A DNA stretch of 39,175 nucleotides from positions 1 to 39,175 of the forward strand of contig WJIP01000046.1 in NCBI GenBank assembly GCA_014730185.1, read 5' to 3'. The notes beneath the pieces are model-generated. The model was not told where the DNA came from. It saw only the letters and a program-made list of their open reading frames with translations, and did no database searches. Source of the stretch: Caldithrix sp. (GTDB lineage Bacteria; Calditrichota; Calditrichia; Calditrichales; Calditrichaceae). Position 1 is the stretch's first letter, and the number at the start of each line of letters is the position of its first letter. The position numbers and the translations under genes were made by a program. This document shows positions 25,536-33,362 of the stretch, piece after piece.

Positions 25536-27542
25536 TTATTTATTATTTTGTGCAGCTTTTACGGGTATACGGATTAACAGAAACGCCAATCCAATGAAAA
25601 CTAAAAAGCCAATTATGGCACTGGGTTCCTGAACGCCCAGGACGGATACGGCAAAATGTTTTAATGAACTGATTTTGGCGTCACCCAGAAAATGCTCTAC
25701 CCCGGATAACCGTTCGCCAAGCACAACAAAAGCCAGGATTACAGCCATCAAGGCTTCACCGGCAATCAAACCGGAAGATAGCAGTACACCTTTGTTTTCG
25801 GCCTTGGTTATCTGATCTTCTGTAGCTTTGTTCCGTTTTTGAACAACACTCAAGATCCACCGAATGATACCACCGATAAAGATAGCTGAAGTGGAATGAA
25901 AGGGGAGATACATACCCACGGCCACTAACATAGGAGAAGGAGCTTTGATCAAAATGAGACCAACGGCAAAAAACATACCGGCAATAACCAACGGCCAGGC
26001 CATTTCACCCGACACAATACCTTTTGCCATTAAAGCCATTAATCCTGCCTGGGGCGCGGGTAACTCCGCACTGCCGATCTGATACACCTGATCCATCGCC
26101 CACATGGGCCAAACCAGTACCAACGCAGCTATGATAACACCAATAATTTCACCGACTTCCATTTTCCATGGCGTACCGCCTAAAATATGACCAACTTTAA
26201 GATCCTGAGTCATATCGCCGGCAATACCCGCTGATGTGCAAACCACACCGGCCACACCCAATACAGCCAGTACCCCGTGCTCTCCTGTAACACCGATAAT
26301 GACCAGTAAAACCGCGGCTATCAGCAAAGAACTTAATGTCAAACCACTGATGGGATTGTTGGATGATCCCACCAAACCAACCAGATATCCGGCAACGGCT
26401 GCGAATAAAAAGCCGAGTACAATCATAATGATGGTCAGAACAAATGCGCCTCCAATGGAATGTGCAAAATAATCATAAAGAAAAAACAAGGGGATCGCCA
26501 GCAATAAGATAGCAATACCAACTTTTTTGAAATCCAAATCAATTTCCAGGCGGCTGACGGCTTCACTGTGTTCTTTCTTTTCTCTTAAATCACGAATGGC
26601 TTTGGTGATACCGGCAAATAATGAATCCTTCAGATTATAGAGCGTATAAAAGGCGGCGATAATCATTGTTCCAACGGCAAAAGGCCGTATTTGTTTTAGC
26701 CAAACCTCCTCAGCGATCTCCAGCCATGAATGTCCTCCGGCACCGGCCATGTCTGCCAGTGCAGGATTAATGAAAATTCCCAGAGGTACAAGTACTAACC
26801 AACCCATGGCGGCTCCGGCGAATAATACTGCCGAAACCCGTAAACCAACGATAAATCCCACCCCAACCAGAGCAGGGGAAGCGGCCGGTGTTTCAAAAAG
26901 AAAGCCACCGCCGTAACCAACTTTCGTACCCAGCATATCGATTTTGGATTTTGCCAAATGGAAAAAGTCCCTTGTATAATCGGCAACGAGATGGATACCG
27001 TTGGAATTTTTTATCAACTCCCAGACAGCTGCCAATCCCATGCTCATAAAAACCGCGCCGGCGCCGGTTTGACCACCCTGTCCGGCCTTGACAATTTCCG
27101 CAGCGGCCACACTTTCGGGGAAAGGCAAATCCGCTTCTTCTACCATACTGCGCCTTAGAATCGTTACAAATAAGACACCCAGAGTACCCCCCATAAACAT
27201 TATCAATGTGCTTTCCCAGTAGTGTAGTTCTTCCCAAACACCGCTGATAACAAATGCGGGGATTGTGAAAATGGCACCTGCAACCAAAGCTTCACCGACT
27301 GACGCGGTTGTCCGGGCTATATTTTCTTCCAAAATCGTACCCTTCAAGGCCCGTAAAGCGGCCATGGCCACGACAGCTGCCGGAAAGGTAGCTGCAACGG
27401 TCAGACCTGCTTTCATTCCCAGATAGGCGTTGGCAGCACCAAGCACAACTGCCATTACAACACCCAAGACAAGCGCTTTAATACTAAGTTCTTTTAATTC
27501 AGAATGAGCAGGAACAAACGGCTTGAACTCCTGATGATCCAT
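25536..27542 (-). CDS. OPT family oligopeptide transporter
   Basis: This 668-aa inner-membrane transporter belongs to the OPT/YSL superfamily. Bacterial members are thought to take up peptides or metal chelates. It has many hydrophobic helices across the whole length and the family N-terminus ELSIKALVLGVVMAVVLGAA with NAYLGMKAGLTVAATFPAAV. Internal features are DLPFPESVAAAEIVKAGQ and AGDMTQDLKVGHILGGTP. Substrate cannot be inferred. A promoter-like pair lies upstream at 27610-27638. It diverges from the MerR gene across a 305-bp gap. Confidence 0.92.
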   Translation of the reverse strand: MDHQEFKPFVPAHSELKELSIKALVLGVVMAVVLGAANAYLGMKAGLTVAATFPAAVVAMAALRALKGTILEENIARTTASVGEALVAGAIFTIPAFVISGVWEELHYWESTLIMFMGGTLGVLFVTILRRSMVEEADLPFPESVAAAEIVKAGQGGQTGAGAVFMSMGLAAVWELIKNSNGIHLVADYTRDFFHLAKSKIDMLGTKVGYGGGFLFETPAASPALVGVGFIVGLRVSAVLFAGAAMGWLVLVPLGIFINPALADMAGAGGHSWLEIAEEVWLKQIRPFAVGTMIIAAFYTLYNLKDSLFAGITKAIRDLREKKEHSEAVSRLEIDLDFKKVGIAILLLAIPLFFLYDYFAHSIGGAFVLTIIMIVLGFLFAAVAGYLVGLVGSSNNPISGLTLSSLLIAAVLLVIIGVTGEHGVLAVLGVAGVVCTSAGIAGDMTQDLKVGHILGGTPWKMEVGEIIGVIIAALVLVWPMWAMDQVYQIGSAELPAPQAGLMALMAKGIVSGEMAWPLVIAGMFFAVGLILIKAPSPMLVAVGMYLPFHSTSAIFIGGIIRWILSVVQKRNKATEDQITKAENKGVLLSSGLIAGEALMAVILAFVVLGERLSGVEHFLGDAKISSLKHFAVSVLGVQEPSAIIGFLVFIGLAFLLIRIPVKAAQNNK

Positions 27543-27847
27543 AGACGCACTCCTCCGGTTAGATGGAAAATTCGCTTAATGTATGAACAATTCAGCAAAA
27601 ATAAGTTAAAAAGTAGGTCTTTATGAGCAAAATGTCAAGCTTAATGCAGGTTCTTATTTGTGACCATGAATCATCTGAAAAACTTACGATATTTATTGTC
27701 CAAATTATGTCAAACGATTTATATAACATTAAAATCCGGCAATTAATATCATATAATCTTGTTTCGAGAAGATATAAGAATTAACTTGTATTTAAAGTTT
27801 TGGTTAATCTTTCTTGAAGTTGTGTTTATGGGTAGTGGGATAGAGTT
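27543..27847. other. Divergent gap between the OPT and MerR genes
   Basis: The 305 bp hold the putative OPT promoter on the minus strand. No gene is visible in the rest, which is AT-rich. A MerR protein often controls the divergent gene, so operator sites could lie here, but no clear dyad was found. Confidence 0.4.
27610..27638 (-). promoter_or_regulatory. Putative promoter of the OPT transporter
   Basis: On the minus strand TTGACA (27638-27633) and TACTTT (27615-27610) are 17 bp apart, leaving about a 60-nt leader. The -35 box is perfect and the -10 box weaker. Confidence 0.45.
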
Positions 27848-28288
27848 ATGACGCAAAAAATCTATTATACCATAGGGCAGGTGAGTCAATTGTTGGAATT
27901 ACCACAATCGGTGTTACGGTATTGGGAAACTGTTTTTCCTCCACTGAATCCCCTAAAATCATCAGGGGGAAGTCGCCAATACAGTGATAATGATGTTGAA
28001 TTGTTGCGTTTTATCCGTAAGCTGCTATATGAGGAGGGTTTCACCATCAAAGGCGCCAATTTAAAAATAGAAAATGAGAAGGCATTACTAAACGTTCTGG
28101 CCGAAGAAAAAAAGGCACTCGGGGTATCGAATTTAAAAATGGAAGCGTATAAAAAAGATGTTGATGAAGATCCTAACCCATCGCGAGTAGATCAAATCAA
28201 TCATAGTGAAAAAGAACTGGTGGAACATATTATAGGACGATTACGCAAAATTGTAAAAATACTGGATGATTCACCAAATCAAAGTTGA
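27848..28288 (+). CDS. MerR-family transcriptional regulator
   Basis: This 146-aa DNA-binding protein has an N-terminal winged helix-turn-helix (YYTIGQVSQLLELPQSVLRY, then WE and GGSRQYSDNDVELLRFIRKL) of the MlrA/CarA-like branch. A helical, charged C-terminus follows. It lacks the cysteines of the metal-sensing MerR proteins. The gene lies upstream of tRNA-Pro and divergent from the OPT transporter; either could be a target. Bacteria of the FCB group commonly carry such a gene without a known ligand. Confidence 0.85.
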   Translation: MTQKIYYTIGQVSQLLELPQSVLRYWETVFPPLNPLKSSGGSRQYSDNDVELLRFIRKLLYEEGFTIKGANLKIENEKALLNVLAEEKKALGVSNLKMEAYKKDVDEDPNPSRVDQINHSEKELVEHIIGRLRKIVKILDDSPNQS

Positions 28289-28322
28289 TTTTAATTTAGT
28301 ACTTTTATAAATTTATGAATTA

Positions 28323-28396
28323 CGGAGCGTGGCGCAGTCCGGAAGCGCACTTGAATGGGGTTCAAGGGGTCGCTGGTTCAAATCCAGTCGCTCCGA
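28323..28396 (+). tRNA. tRNA-Pro (GGG)
   Basis: The acceptor CGGAGCG (28323-28329) pairs with CGCTCCG (28389-28395), with discriminator A28396. The anticodon stem CTTGA/TCAAG encloses ATGGGGT, giving GGG at 28357-28359. The T arm is CTGG TTCAAAT CCAG. No CCA is encoded. A possible promoter (TTGATT 28285-28290, TATAAA 28306-28311) has a short 15-bp spacer. Confidence 0.95.
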
Positions 28397-28400
28397 CAGA

Positions 28401-28428
28401 AATGGGGATTAATAATCCCCATTTTTTT
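28401..28428 (+). terminator. Terminator after tRNA-Pro (GGG)
   Basis: AATGGGGAT (28401-28409) pairs with ATCCCCATT (28415-28423), followed by a T run to 28428, only 5 bp after the tRNA. Confidence 0.92.
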
Positions 28429-28467
28429 ATACTTTGACAAAGCCTTCTGTATTTGAGTTAGACATTC

Positions 28468-29148
28468 ATGCAAACATATGATGTACTTATTCCTGTTTTT
28501 AATGCCCAATCCAAAATAGGTTTTCTATTAAGAGACCTGAAACGTCTGAGTACGCCTCCCTGTAATATTTTTGTAGTAGATGATCATTCCTCAGATCAAT
28601 CGGTACAGGTTATACAGGAACATGATGTCAAGCTGCAACGACTTTCGCAAAATTATGGCAAAGGATATGCTTTGCGAGTTGGCTTCAATCGATTTTTACA
28701 GGAAAGCACCTCTGATTATTTACTCTGTATGGACGCAGATTTACAACACCCCGTAACGTCGATAAAAAAATTTATACGGCGTTTGCCGATTACTTTTTTA
28801 ATCGGCAACCGCACGCACGACCTTTCCCGAATGCCATGGCCCAGAATTGCCTCAAATCTGATTACTTCATTTATAATTAGTAAGATTACAGGACAAACCA
28901 TTAAAGACAGTCAATGTGGGTTTCGCCTCATACATCGATCCGTTCTAGCTGAAATTGAATTGTCCGAAAACGGGTTTCAACTGGAAAGCGAATTCATCCT
29001 GAAAGCAAATCGTATAGGGGTTCAAACCGAATTTGTGGATATACCAACTATTTACAACGGACATCCGTCAGCCATCAATCACTGGCGGGATACCTGGCAT
29101 TTTATTCGTTTAATTACAAGAGAACTATGGCGTCACAAAAAGATTTAA
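28468..29148 (+). CDS. Family 2 glycosyltransferase, polyprenyl-phosphate type
   Basis: This 226-aa GT-A transferase resembles dolichyl/undecaprenyl-phosphate mannose synthases. The nucleotide-binding VVDDHSSD and the acceptor-contact run NYGKGYALRVGFNRF are present, as are metal-binding DADLQHP and the KDSQCGFRLIHRS signature of the DPM-like group. It has no C-terminal TM helices, so it would act at the cytosolic membrane face. It overlaps pcm by 22 bp. The DUF368 transporter two genes on handles polyprenyl-phosphate carriers, which fits a lipid-linked sugar pathway. Confidence 0.87.
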   Translation: MQTYDVLIPVFNAQSKIGFLLRDLKRLSTPPCNIFVVDDHSSDQSVQVIQEHDVKLQRLSQNYGKGYALRVGFNRFLQESTSDYLLCMDADLQHPVTSIKKFIRRLPITFLIGNRTHDLSRMPWPRIASNLITSFIISKITGQTIKDSQCGFRLIHRSVLAEIELSENGFQLESEFILKANRIGVQTEFVDIPTIYNGHPSAINHWRDTWHFIRLITRELWRHKKI

Positions 29149-29789
29149 TGTATCGAAAACAAAGTGCGAAAATGGTTAATCATTTGCGTAAGCGGGGGAT
29201 AACGGACGAACAAGTGTTGACCGCGATGGAGAGTACCCCCCGGCATAAGTTTGTGGCAGCAGGTATGGAATTTCAGGCCTATGAAGAGAAAGCGTTACCC
29301 ATAGGGTTTGGCCAGACCATTTCCCATCCTTACACGGTAGCGTTAATGAGTCAGGTATTGCAGGTGCAAAAAGGGCAACGCATTATGGAAATTGGCACAG
29401 GTTCGGGGTATCAGGCTGCCGTACTCTGCCGGATGGGGGCTCAGGTGTTTACCATCGAAAAAAATACCTCACTCAGCCGCTTAGCTGAAAAACGACTAAA
29501 ATCTATGAACTGCCATTTTGTAATCCGTACGGGCGATGGCAGTCTGGGCTGGCAGAGTTACGCCCCTTTTGATGCCATCATTGTAACGGCCGGGGCGCCG
29601 GTTGTTCCCCGGAATCTTTTGCAACAAGTTAAAGAAGGAGGGCGGTTGCTCATACCGGTGGGAACAGCCGCCTCCCAGGAATTGACGCTGTTTGTAAAAG
29701 ACGAACAATCATCATTCCGTAAAATAATTATCGAGAATCTGAATTTTGTGCCATTAAAAGGAGTTGACGGATGGTCGGAGGAGGTATAA
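29127..29789 (+). CDS. pcm: Protein-L-isoaspartate O-methyltransferase
   Basis: This SAM-dependent repair enzyme methylates isoaspartyl residues that form in ageing proteins. ISHPYTVALMSQ and motif I (MEIGTGSGYQAAVL) are clear, and the TAGAPVVPRNLLQQVKEGGR segment with GRLLIPVG follows. The length (220 aa) is normal. The start at 29127 lies inside the glycosyltransferase gene; an ATG at 29148 is an alternative that would abolish most of the overlap. It also overlaps the DUF368 start, so the three genes are likely co-translated. Confidence 0.92.
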   Translation: MASQKDLMYRKQSAKMVNHLRKRGITDEQVLTAMESTPRHKFVAAGMEFQAYEEKALPIGFGQTISHPYTVALMSQVLQVQKGQRIMEIGTGSGYQAAVLCRMGAQVFTIEKNTSLSRLAEKRLKSMNCHFVIRTGDGSLGWQSYAPFDAIIVTAGAPVVPRNLLQQVKEGGRLLIPVGTAASQELTLFVKDEQSSFRKIIIENLNFVPLKGVDGWSEEV

Positions 29790-30679
29790 AGCATTATATA
29801 CGCACCTTTTTGGTGGGCGGTATAATGGGTGTCGCTAACATTATACCGGGTGTCAGTGGTGGGACCATGGCTGTAGTTTTTGGCATTTATGAAGATTTAA
29901 TGGAAGCCTTGAGTAATTTTTTAACCAACCGGCAAAAACGGTGGCAATATATTCGTTTTTTAGCCGTGCTGTTCATTGGGGCCGTTGTGGTCATTTTATT
30001 GCTTTCCCGCGTATTGGCCTGGTGTTTCGATCATTATCCGTTGATGACCGTTTATTTTTTTATGGGGTTGATCCTGGGCAGTATACCTGTGGTTGTACGC
30101 ACGCACCACGATATGAAAATGAATATGCGGCGTATTGTTATGCTGATATGCGGTATCGCCCTGGTTGTCATTCTCGCTCTATTACAAACCGATACGAAAG
30201 GGCAGGGCAACACATTCAATTATTTAAATATTGGTCTGCTGGATTACCTCTTTTTTGTCGTTGCCGGAGCTTTGGCCGCCTCGGCCATGATTATTCCCGG
30301 ACTGAGCGGTTCATTTATCCTGCTGCTTCTGGGAGCGTACCGAACCGTGCTGGATTCCATTTCCGGATTGACAGATACATTGATTGGTCGGGGACTGACT
30401 GATACCATGCGCGTGCGGCTGCTGATTTTACTAGCCCTGGGTGCGGGCATCGTTATAGGTATTATCGGTTTTGCCCGGCTGATGAATTGGGCGCTGAAAC
30501 ACTATCCGGCGGTGACCATGTACTTAATTCTGGGTCTTATTTTGGGATCATTTTATCAGCTTTATCCGGGTTTTACTTTTAACTGGAACGGGGCAGGCTC
30601 TCTCCTGACATTTGTTATCGGTCTATTCATATCCTTGAAATTCGGTGAAGAAAAAGCACCTAAACAGACAGCACATTGA
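29771..30679 (+). CDS. DUF368 polyprenyl-phosphate transporter
   Basis: This 302-aa protein with about eight TM helices belongs to DUF368 (PopT-like). The family opens with GGIMGVANIIPGVSGGTMAV and repeats AMIIPGLSGSFILLLLGAY midway, an internal duplication. Members of this family are reported to recycle undecaprenyl phosphate across the inner membrane. AAGGAG (29758-29763) is placed 7 bases before the ATG inside pcm, which supports this start. Grouping with a polyprenyl-type glycosyltransferase fits a carrier-lipid role. Confidence 0.88.
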   Translation: MVGGGIKHYIRTFLVGGIMGVANIIPGVSGGTMAVVFGIYEDLMEALSNFLTNRQKRWQYIRFLAVLFIGAVVVILLLSRVLAWCFDHYPLMTVYFFMGLILGSIPVVVRTHHDMKMNMRRIVMLICGIALVVILALLQTDTKGQGNTFNYLNIGLLDYLFFVVAGALAASAMIIPGLSGSFILLLLGAYRTVLDSISGLTDTLIGRGLTDTMRVRLLILLALGAGIVIGIIGFARLMNWALKHYPAVTMYLILGLILGSFYQLYPGFTFNWNGAGSLLTFVIGLFISLKFGEEKAPKQTAH

Positions 30680-30702
30680 TGGACGAAAATTACTGGTTTC
30701 AG

Positions 30703-30716
30703 TGATGAATTCATCA
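30703..30716. repeat. 14-bp perfect palindrome after the DUF368 gene
   Basis: TGATGAATTCATCA is self-complementary. It lies 23 bp after the DUF368 stop in a 252-bp gap before doxX. There is no T tract, so it is not a terminator; an operator is possible. Confidence 0.45.
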
Positions 30717-30931
30717 ATGGGAGATTTTACATAATTTAGAATCCCTAATTGGCAACAAACCGGTCAGTATAATACATGGCAAAATAAAAAGAAACTATCC
30801 AAAATTAAGCTAAAGAAAGTTAAGTTTTGAGTAGGATTGATAAACTGGATATAGTCACGGCAGGATAGACATAAAATATAAAAATTTACATTAAAATATT
30901 TATTCGAATGTAGAAAAAAAGGATAGCATAT

Positions 30932-31363
30932 ATGCGTAAATTCTTATTTAGAGTCCCGGTTACAGACGTATCGCCTTCTTTAGGACTTCTATTGCATCGT
31001 TTGGTCTTTGGCGGATTCATGGTTTTTGGGCACGGATTGCCCAAGCTGCTTTCCTTCAATGCTAAAGCTCCTCAATTTGCAGACCCCCTGGGCATGGGTC
31101 CGGAGCTCAGCATGGCAGCAGCTGTTTTTAGTGAAGTATTCTGCGGTCTTTGCGTCATGGCCGGGTTGGCCACTCGCTTAGCCGTGCTGCCTCTTATGTT
31201 TACCATGCTTGTGGCGGCATTCGTGGTTCACGGAGGCGATCCCTTTTTTCTGCCGGCCTCGGGAGCCAAGGAACCGGCCCTGCTTTATCTTTCGGCTTTT
31301 GTACTTTTGCTTATTACCGGCCCCGGCCGTTATGCCCTGGATCGCCTGGTGGACAGACAATGA
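30932..31363 (+). CDS. DoxX family membrane protein
   Basis: This 143-aa inner-membrane protein with about four TM helices shows the family features [37 protein letters not shown] and a short C-terminal loop ending in [10 protein letters not shown]. DoxX-like proteins are linked to quinone or thiol redox chemistry, but most have no known activity. The SD is AAAAGGA. It is followed by the DUF4174 gene after 121 bp, and no clear terminator lies between. Confidence 0.88.
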   Translation: MRKFLFRVPVTDVSPSLGLLLHRLVFGGFMVFGHGLPKLLSFNAKAPQFADPLGMGPELSMAAAVFSEVFCGLCVMAGLATRLAVLPLMFTMLVAAFVVHGGDPFFLPASGAKEPALLYLSAFVLLLITGPGRYALDRLVDRQ

Positions 31364-31484
31364 AGTTTAGGGCTAACTGGGTAACACAGGTAAAGGCATG
31401 CACTTGCCTATGAAAATTGCAGTTAAGCGATTGATTCATTATTTCGGGCCATAAAAACTTAATGTTATCATTCAGGAGTTAGCT

Positions 31485-31907
31485 ATGAAACCGTTTTTCA
31501 TAATCATGTCTATAGTGAGTCCTTTTATAGTCGTCAAAGGTGAATCTATGCAGACGGTTAAAGATTTTCAGTGGAAGAATCGTATTATTATTGTCGGAGT
31601 AACCGATAACGGCAATTACTACGTAAAAGCACTGTGGCAAAAGAATGACGGGATAACAGATCGGGATATCGTCTGGTTTGTAGCCGACTCCAACAGTATC
31701 CAAACCAATATGGATTCGGTCCATCAAGAGATGGCTAGCAGTGTTCGCTCTTATTTAAAAACGGAAGATAATGGCCTACAGGTTATTTTAATCGGCAAAG
31801 ATGGCGGTATCAAAAAACGGTCTCCAGAACTGAATATCGAAGCCCTGTTCCAGCGAATCGATGCTATGCCCATGCGTATGCAAGAGATGCGGAAAAATGG
31901 ACAATAA
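31485..31907 (+). CDS. DUF4174 domain protein
   Basis: This 140-aa protein has a hydrophobic N-terminus (about 1-20, probably a signal peptide). A thioredoxin-fold-like DUF4174 domain follows, opened by FQWKNRIIIVGV and closed by LIGKDGGIKKRSPELNIEAL and the PMRMQEMRK tail typical of the family. It lacks a CXXC redox pair. The function is unknown; it is probably periplasmic. The SD AGGAG is well placed. Confidence 0.78.
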   Translation: MKPFFIIMSIVSPFIVVKGESMQTVKDFQWKNRIIIVGVTDNGNYYVKALWQKNDGITDRDIVWFVADSNSIQTNMDSVHQEMASSVRSYLKTEDNGLQVILIGKDGGIKKRSPELNIEALFQRIDAMPMRMQEMRKNGQ

Positions 31908-31949
31908 AAGCCTGCAACTATAAAGATGTATTAAAGATAGGAGTTGATT

Positions 31950-32744
31950 ATGGGTCAATCGCTTAAATACCTGTCGATAATTCTTTTATTTTTTGGCTGT
32001 TCAACTAAAACGCTGCTTGTTCCAACCCTATCCTATACGTCAACCAATTTTAGTTTAGAAGAGTTGGATAGAAGATATAAAAAGGTCCCAATTCATCGCG
32101 GACAGGATATTGATGATTTTGTGAAGCAAGTCGCTTATGCAGATGCCGAACCGCTCGTAATGGTCAATAATGGTTATAATAACTTCCAGGTTTTTATTGA
32201 TGAACAGGGACGTGTTGAATCCATATTTAAATTGCAGAAAAGCGATACCCTGTATGATCAAATGGCTGTTGATGCCATTAAAAGAACAGAGTTCAAACCT
32301 CTAAGGATGGATGGTAAACCGACTAAATATGCTGTATTTATGTCATTTTCATTCAACGATCATGATAAAATTTATCCGGTCATTAATGGCATGTGGTCTT
32401 ATCTTAAAATGGCACAAAAGAAACGTTTAAACCTAAATACATCTGATCAAACACAAATTTTTCCATCTGAAGACGTAACGGTAAAACCTACCCTTTTAAA
32501 AGGAGCTTTTCCCCGTTACCCGGATTTAGCACGTAAAAGCGGTGTTGAAGGTGTTGTCGAGGTGAAAATAATTATCGATGAAACGGGAAATGTTATTAAT
32601 AGCACGATTCACAAATCACTGCCAATGTTGGATGCTGCCGCCTTGGAGGCAGCGGATAAATGTAAGTTCAGTCCCGGTTTTGTTGATGGCCAGCCGGTTC
32701 GCGTTTGTATGACCATTCCGTTTCATTTTAAATTGAGCCGATAA
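31950..32744 (+). CDS. Lipoprotein with two TonB C-terminal domains
   Basis: The 264-aa protein starts with a lipoprotein-type signal (C17 in FFGCS). Residues about 75-135 are a weak TonB-like unit (VDEQGRVESIF then AVDAIKRTEFKPLRMDGKP). Residues about 185-263 form a clear TonB C-terminal domain (YPDLARKSGVEGVVEVKIII, then LPMLDAAALEAADKCKFSPG). A true TonB spans the inner membrane with a proline-rich linker; this one has neither, so it may be a periplasmic or outer-membrane partner rather than an energy transducer. The start at 31950 is chosen for AGGAG at 31939-31943; an in-frame TTG lies at 31944. Confidence 0.8.
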   Translation: MGQSLKYLSIILLFFGCSTKTLLVPTLSYTSTNFSLEELDRRYKKVPIHRGQDIDDFVKQVAYADAEPLVMVNNGYNNFQVFIDEQGRVESIFKLQKSDTLYDQMAVDAIKRTEFKPLRMDGKPTKYAVFMSFSFNDHDKIYPVINGMWSYLKMAQKKRLNLNTSDQTQIFPSEDVTVKPTLLKGAFPRYPDLARKSGVEGVVEVKIIIDETGNVINSTIHKSLPMLDAAALEAADKCKFSPGFVDGQPVRVCMTIPFHFKLSR

Positions 32745-33002
32745 AAAGAAAAAATCTGCATCATCTGCAATAACCCAAACATACGATTTGATGGCGCGTT
32801 TTTTAATTTTCATTTCCTGTCGATAGGCCTCACCCCGCGTATTAAATGGCTGGGTATGTACAATTATCCAGGGTATTCCGTATTGCGTGGATTTGACCTG
32901 TCGGGTATTATGTTCATTAAGTCTATTGTTTATGTTGTGGCAATGACCGCAATAAAAACGCCCATAGGGGATACTTTTGATGATGTAAACGAAGTAGGCC
33001 AT
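32616..33002 (-). CDS. GIY-YIG nuclease-domain protein
   Basis: This 128-aa protein begins with the single-domain GIY-YIG fold of the YhbQ type. GIY corresponds to VYI (5-7) and YIG to FYCG (16-19). NNRLNEH supplies the arginine, and the catalytic Glu lies in TRGEAYRQE. It starts 8 bases after tRNA-Pro(CGG) on the same strand and has no Shine-Dalgarno sequence, so it probably shares the tRNA transcript. The domain ends near residue 75. The last 40 or so residues are unlike the family and lie antisense to the 3' end of the TonB-like gene (129 bp overlap), as if the original stop had been lost. In-frame extension upstream into the tRNA is an artefact. Confidence 0.75.
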   Translation of the reverse strand: MAYFVYIIKSIPYGRFYCGHCHNINNRLNEHNTRQVKSTQYGIPWIIVHTQPFNTRGEAYRQEMKIKKRAIKSYVWVIADDADFFFLSAQFKMKRNGHTNANRLAINKTGTELTFIRCLQGGSIQHWQ

Positions 33003-33010
33003 ATCAAAAG

Positions 33011-33085
33011 TCGGGGCGAAAGGATTTGAACCTTCGACCTCACCGTCCCGAACGGTGCGCGCTGACCGGACTGCGCTACGCCCCG
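33011..33085 (-). tRNA. tRNA-Pro (CGG)
   Basis: On the minus strand the acceptor CGGGGCG (33085-33079) pairs with CGCCCCG (33018-33012), with discriminator A at 33011. The anticodon stem CACCG/CGGTG encloses TTCGGGA, giving CGG (33050-33048). The T arm GAAGG/CCTTT has the loop TTCAAAT. No CCA is encoded. It decodes CCG and complements tRNA-Pro(GGG) at 28323. Confidence 0.94.
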
Positions 33086-33292
33086 AAAATAAAACTTTTA
33101 ATTTACGGCTATGTTTTACTAATGTCAAATTCTACCAATAGACTGGATTTGGAAAATATTATTGAGATTTCAAGACTCATATCAAAAACGAAGAACAGGT
33201 CACTATTTAGTTATACAACTGGATCTTAGGAATAATCAGTATCATGATATTTGTTTCACTAAATGATTGTGGTGAAAGAAAAAAGTTTTTCA

Positions 33293-33321
33293 TTGACAGA
33301 TGCAAATATACACTATAAATT
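33293..33321 (+). promoter_or_regulatory. Promoter of the HicB-HicA-like gene
   Basis: A perfect TTGACA (33293-33298) is followed 17 bp later by TAAATT (33316-33321); TATAAA at 33314 with a 15-bp spacer is an alternative. The start codon lies about 40 bp downstream. Confidence 0.5.
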
Positions 33322-33362
33322 GCTACACCCAAGGCGGTAAAGTTAGGTGAGTTTCATTATAT

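Noticed and set aside
33003-33128. N-terminal extension of the GIY-YIG frame through the tRNA
   Set aside because: The extension is the translated tRNA, a common false start; the domain begins at 33002.
33026-33229. Plus-strand frame of 67 codons after the GIY-YIG gene
   Set aside because: Its first half reads antisense through tRNA-Pro; the remaining 35 codons lack an SD and any recognisable motif.
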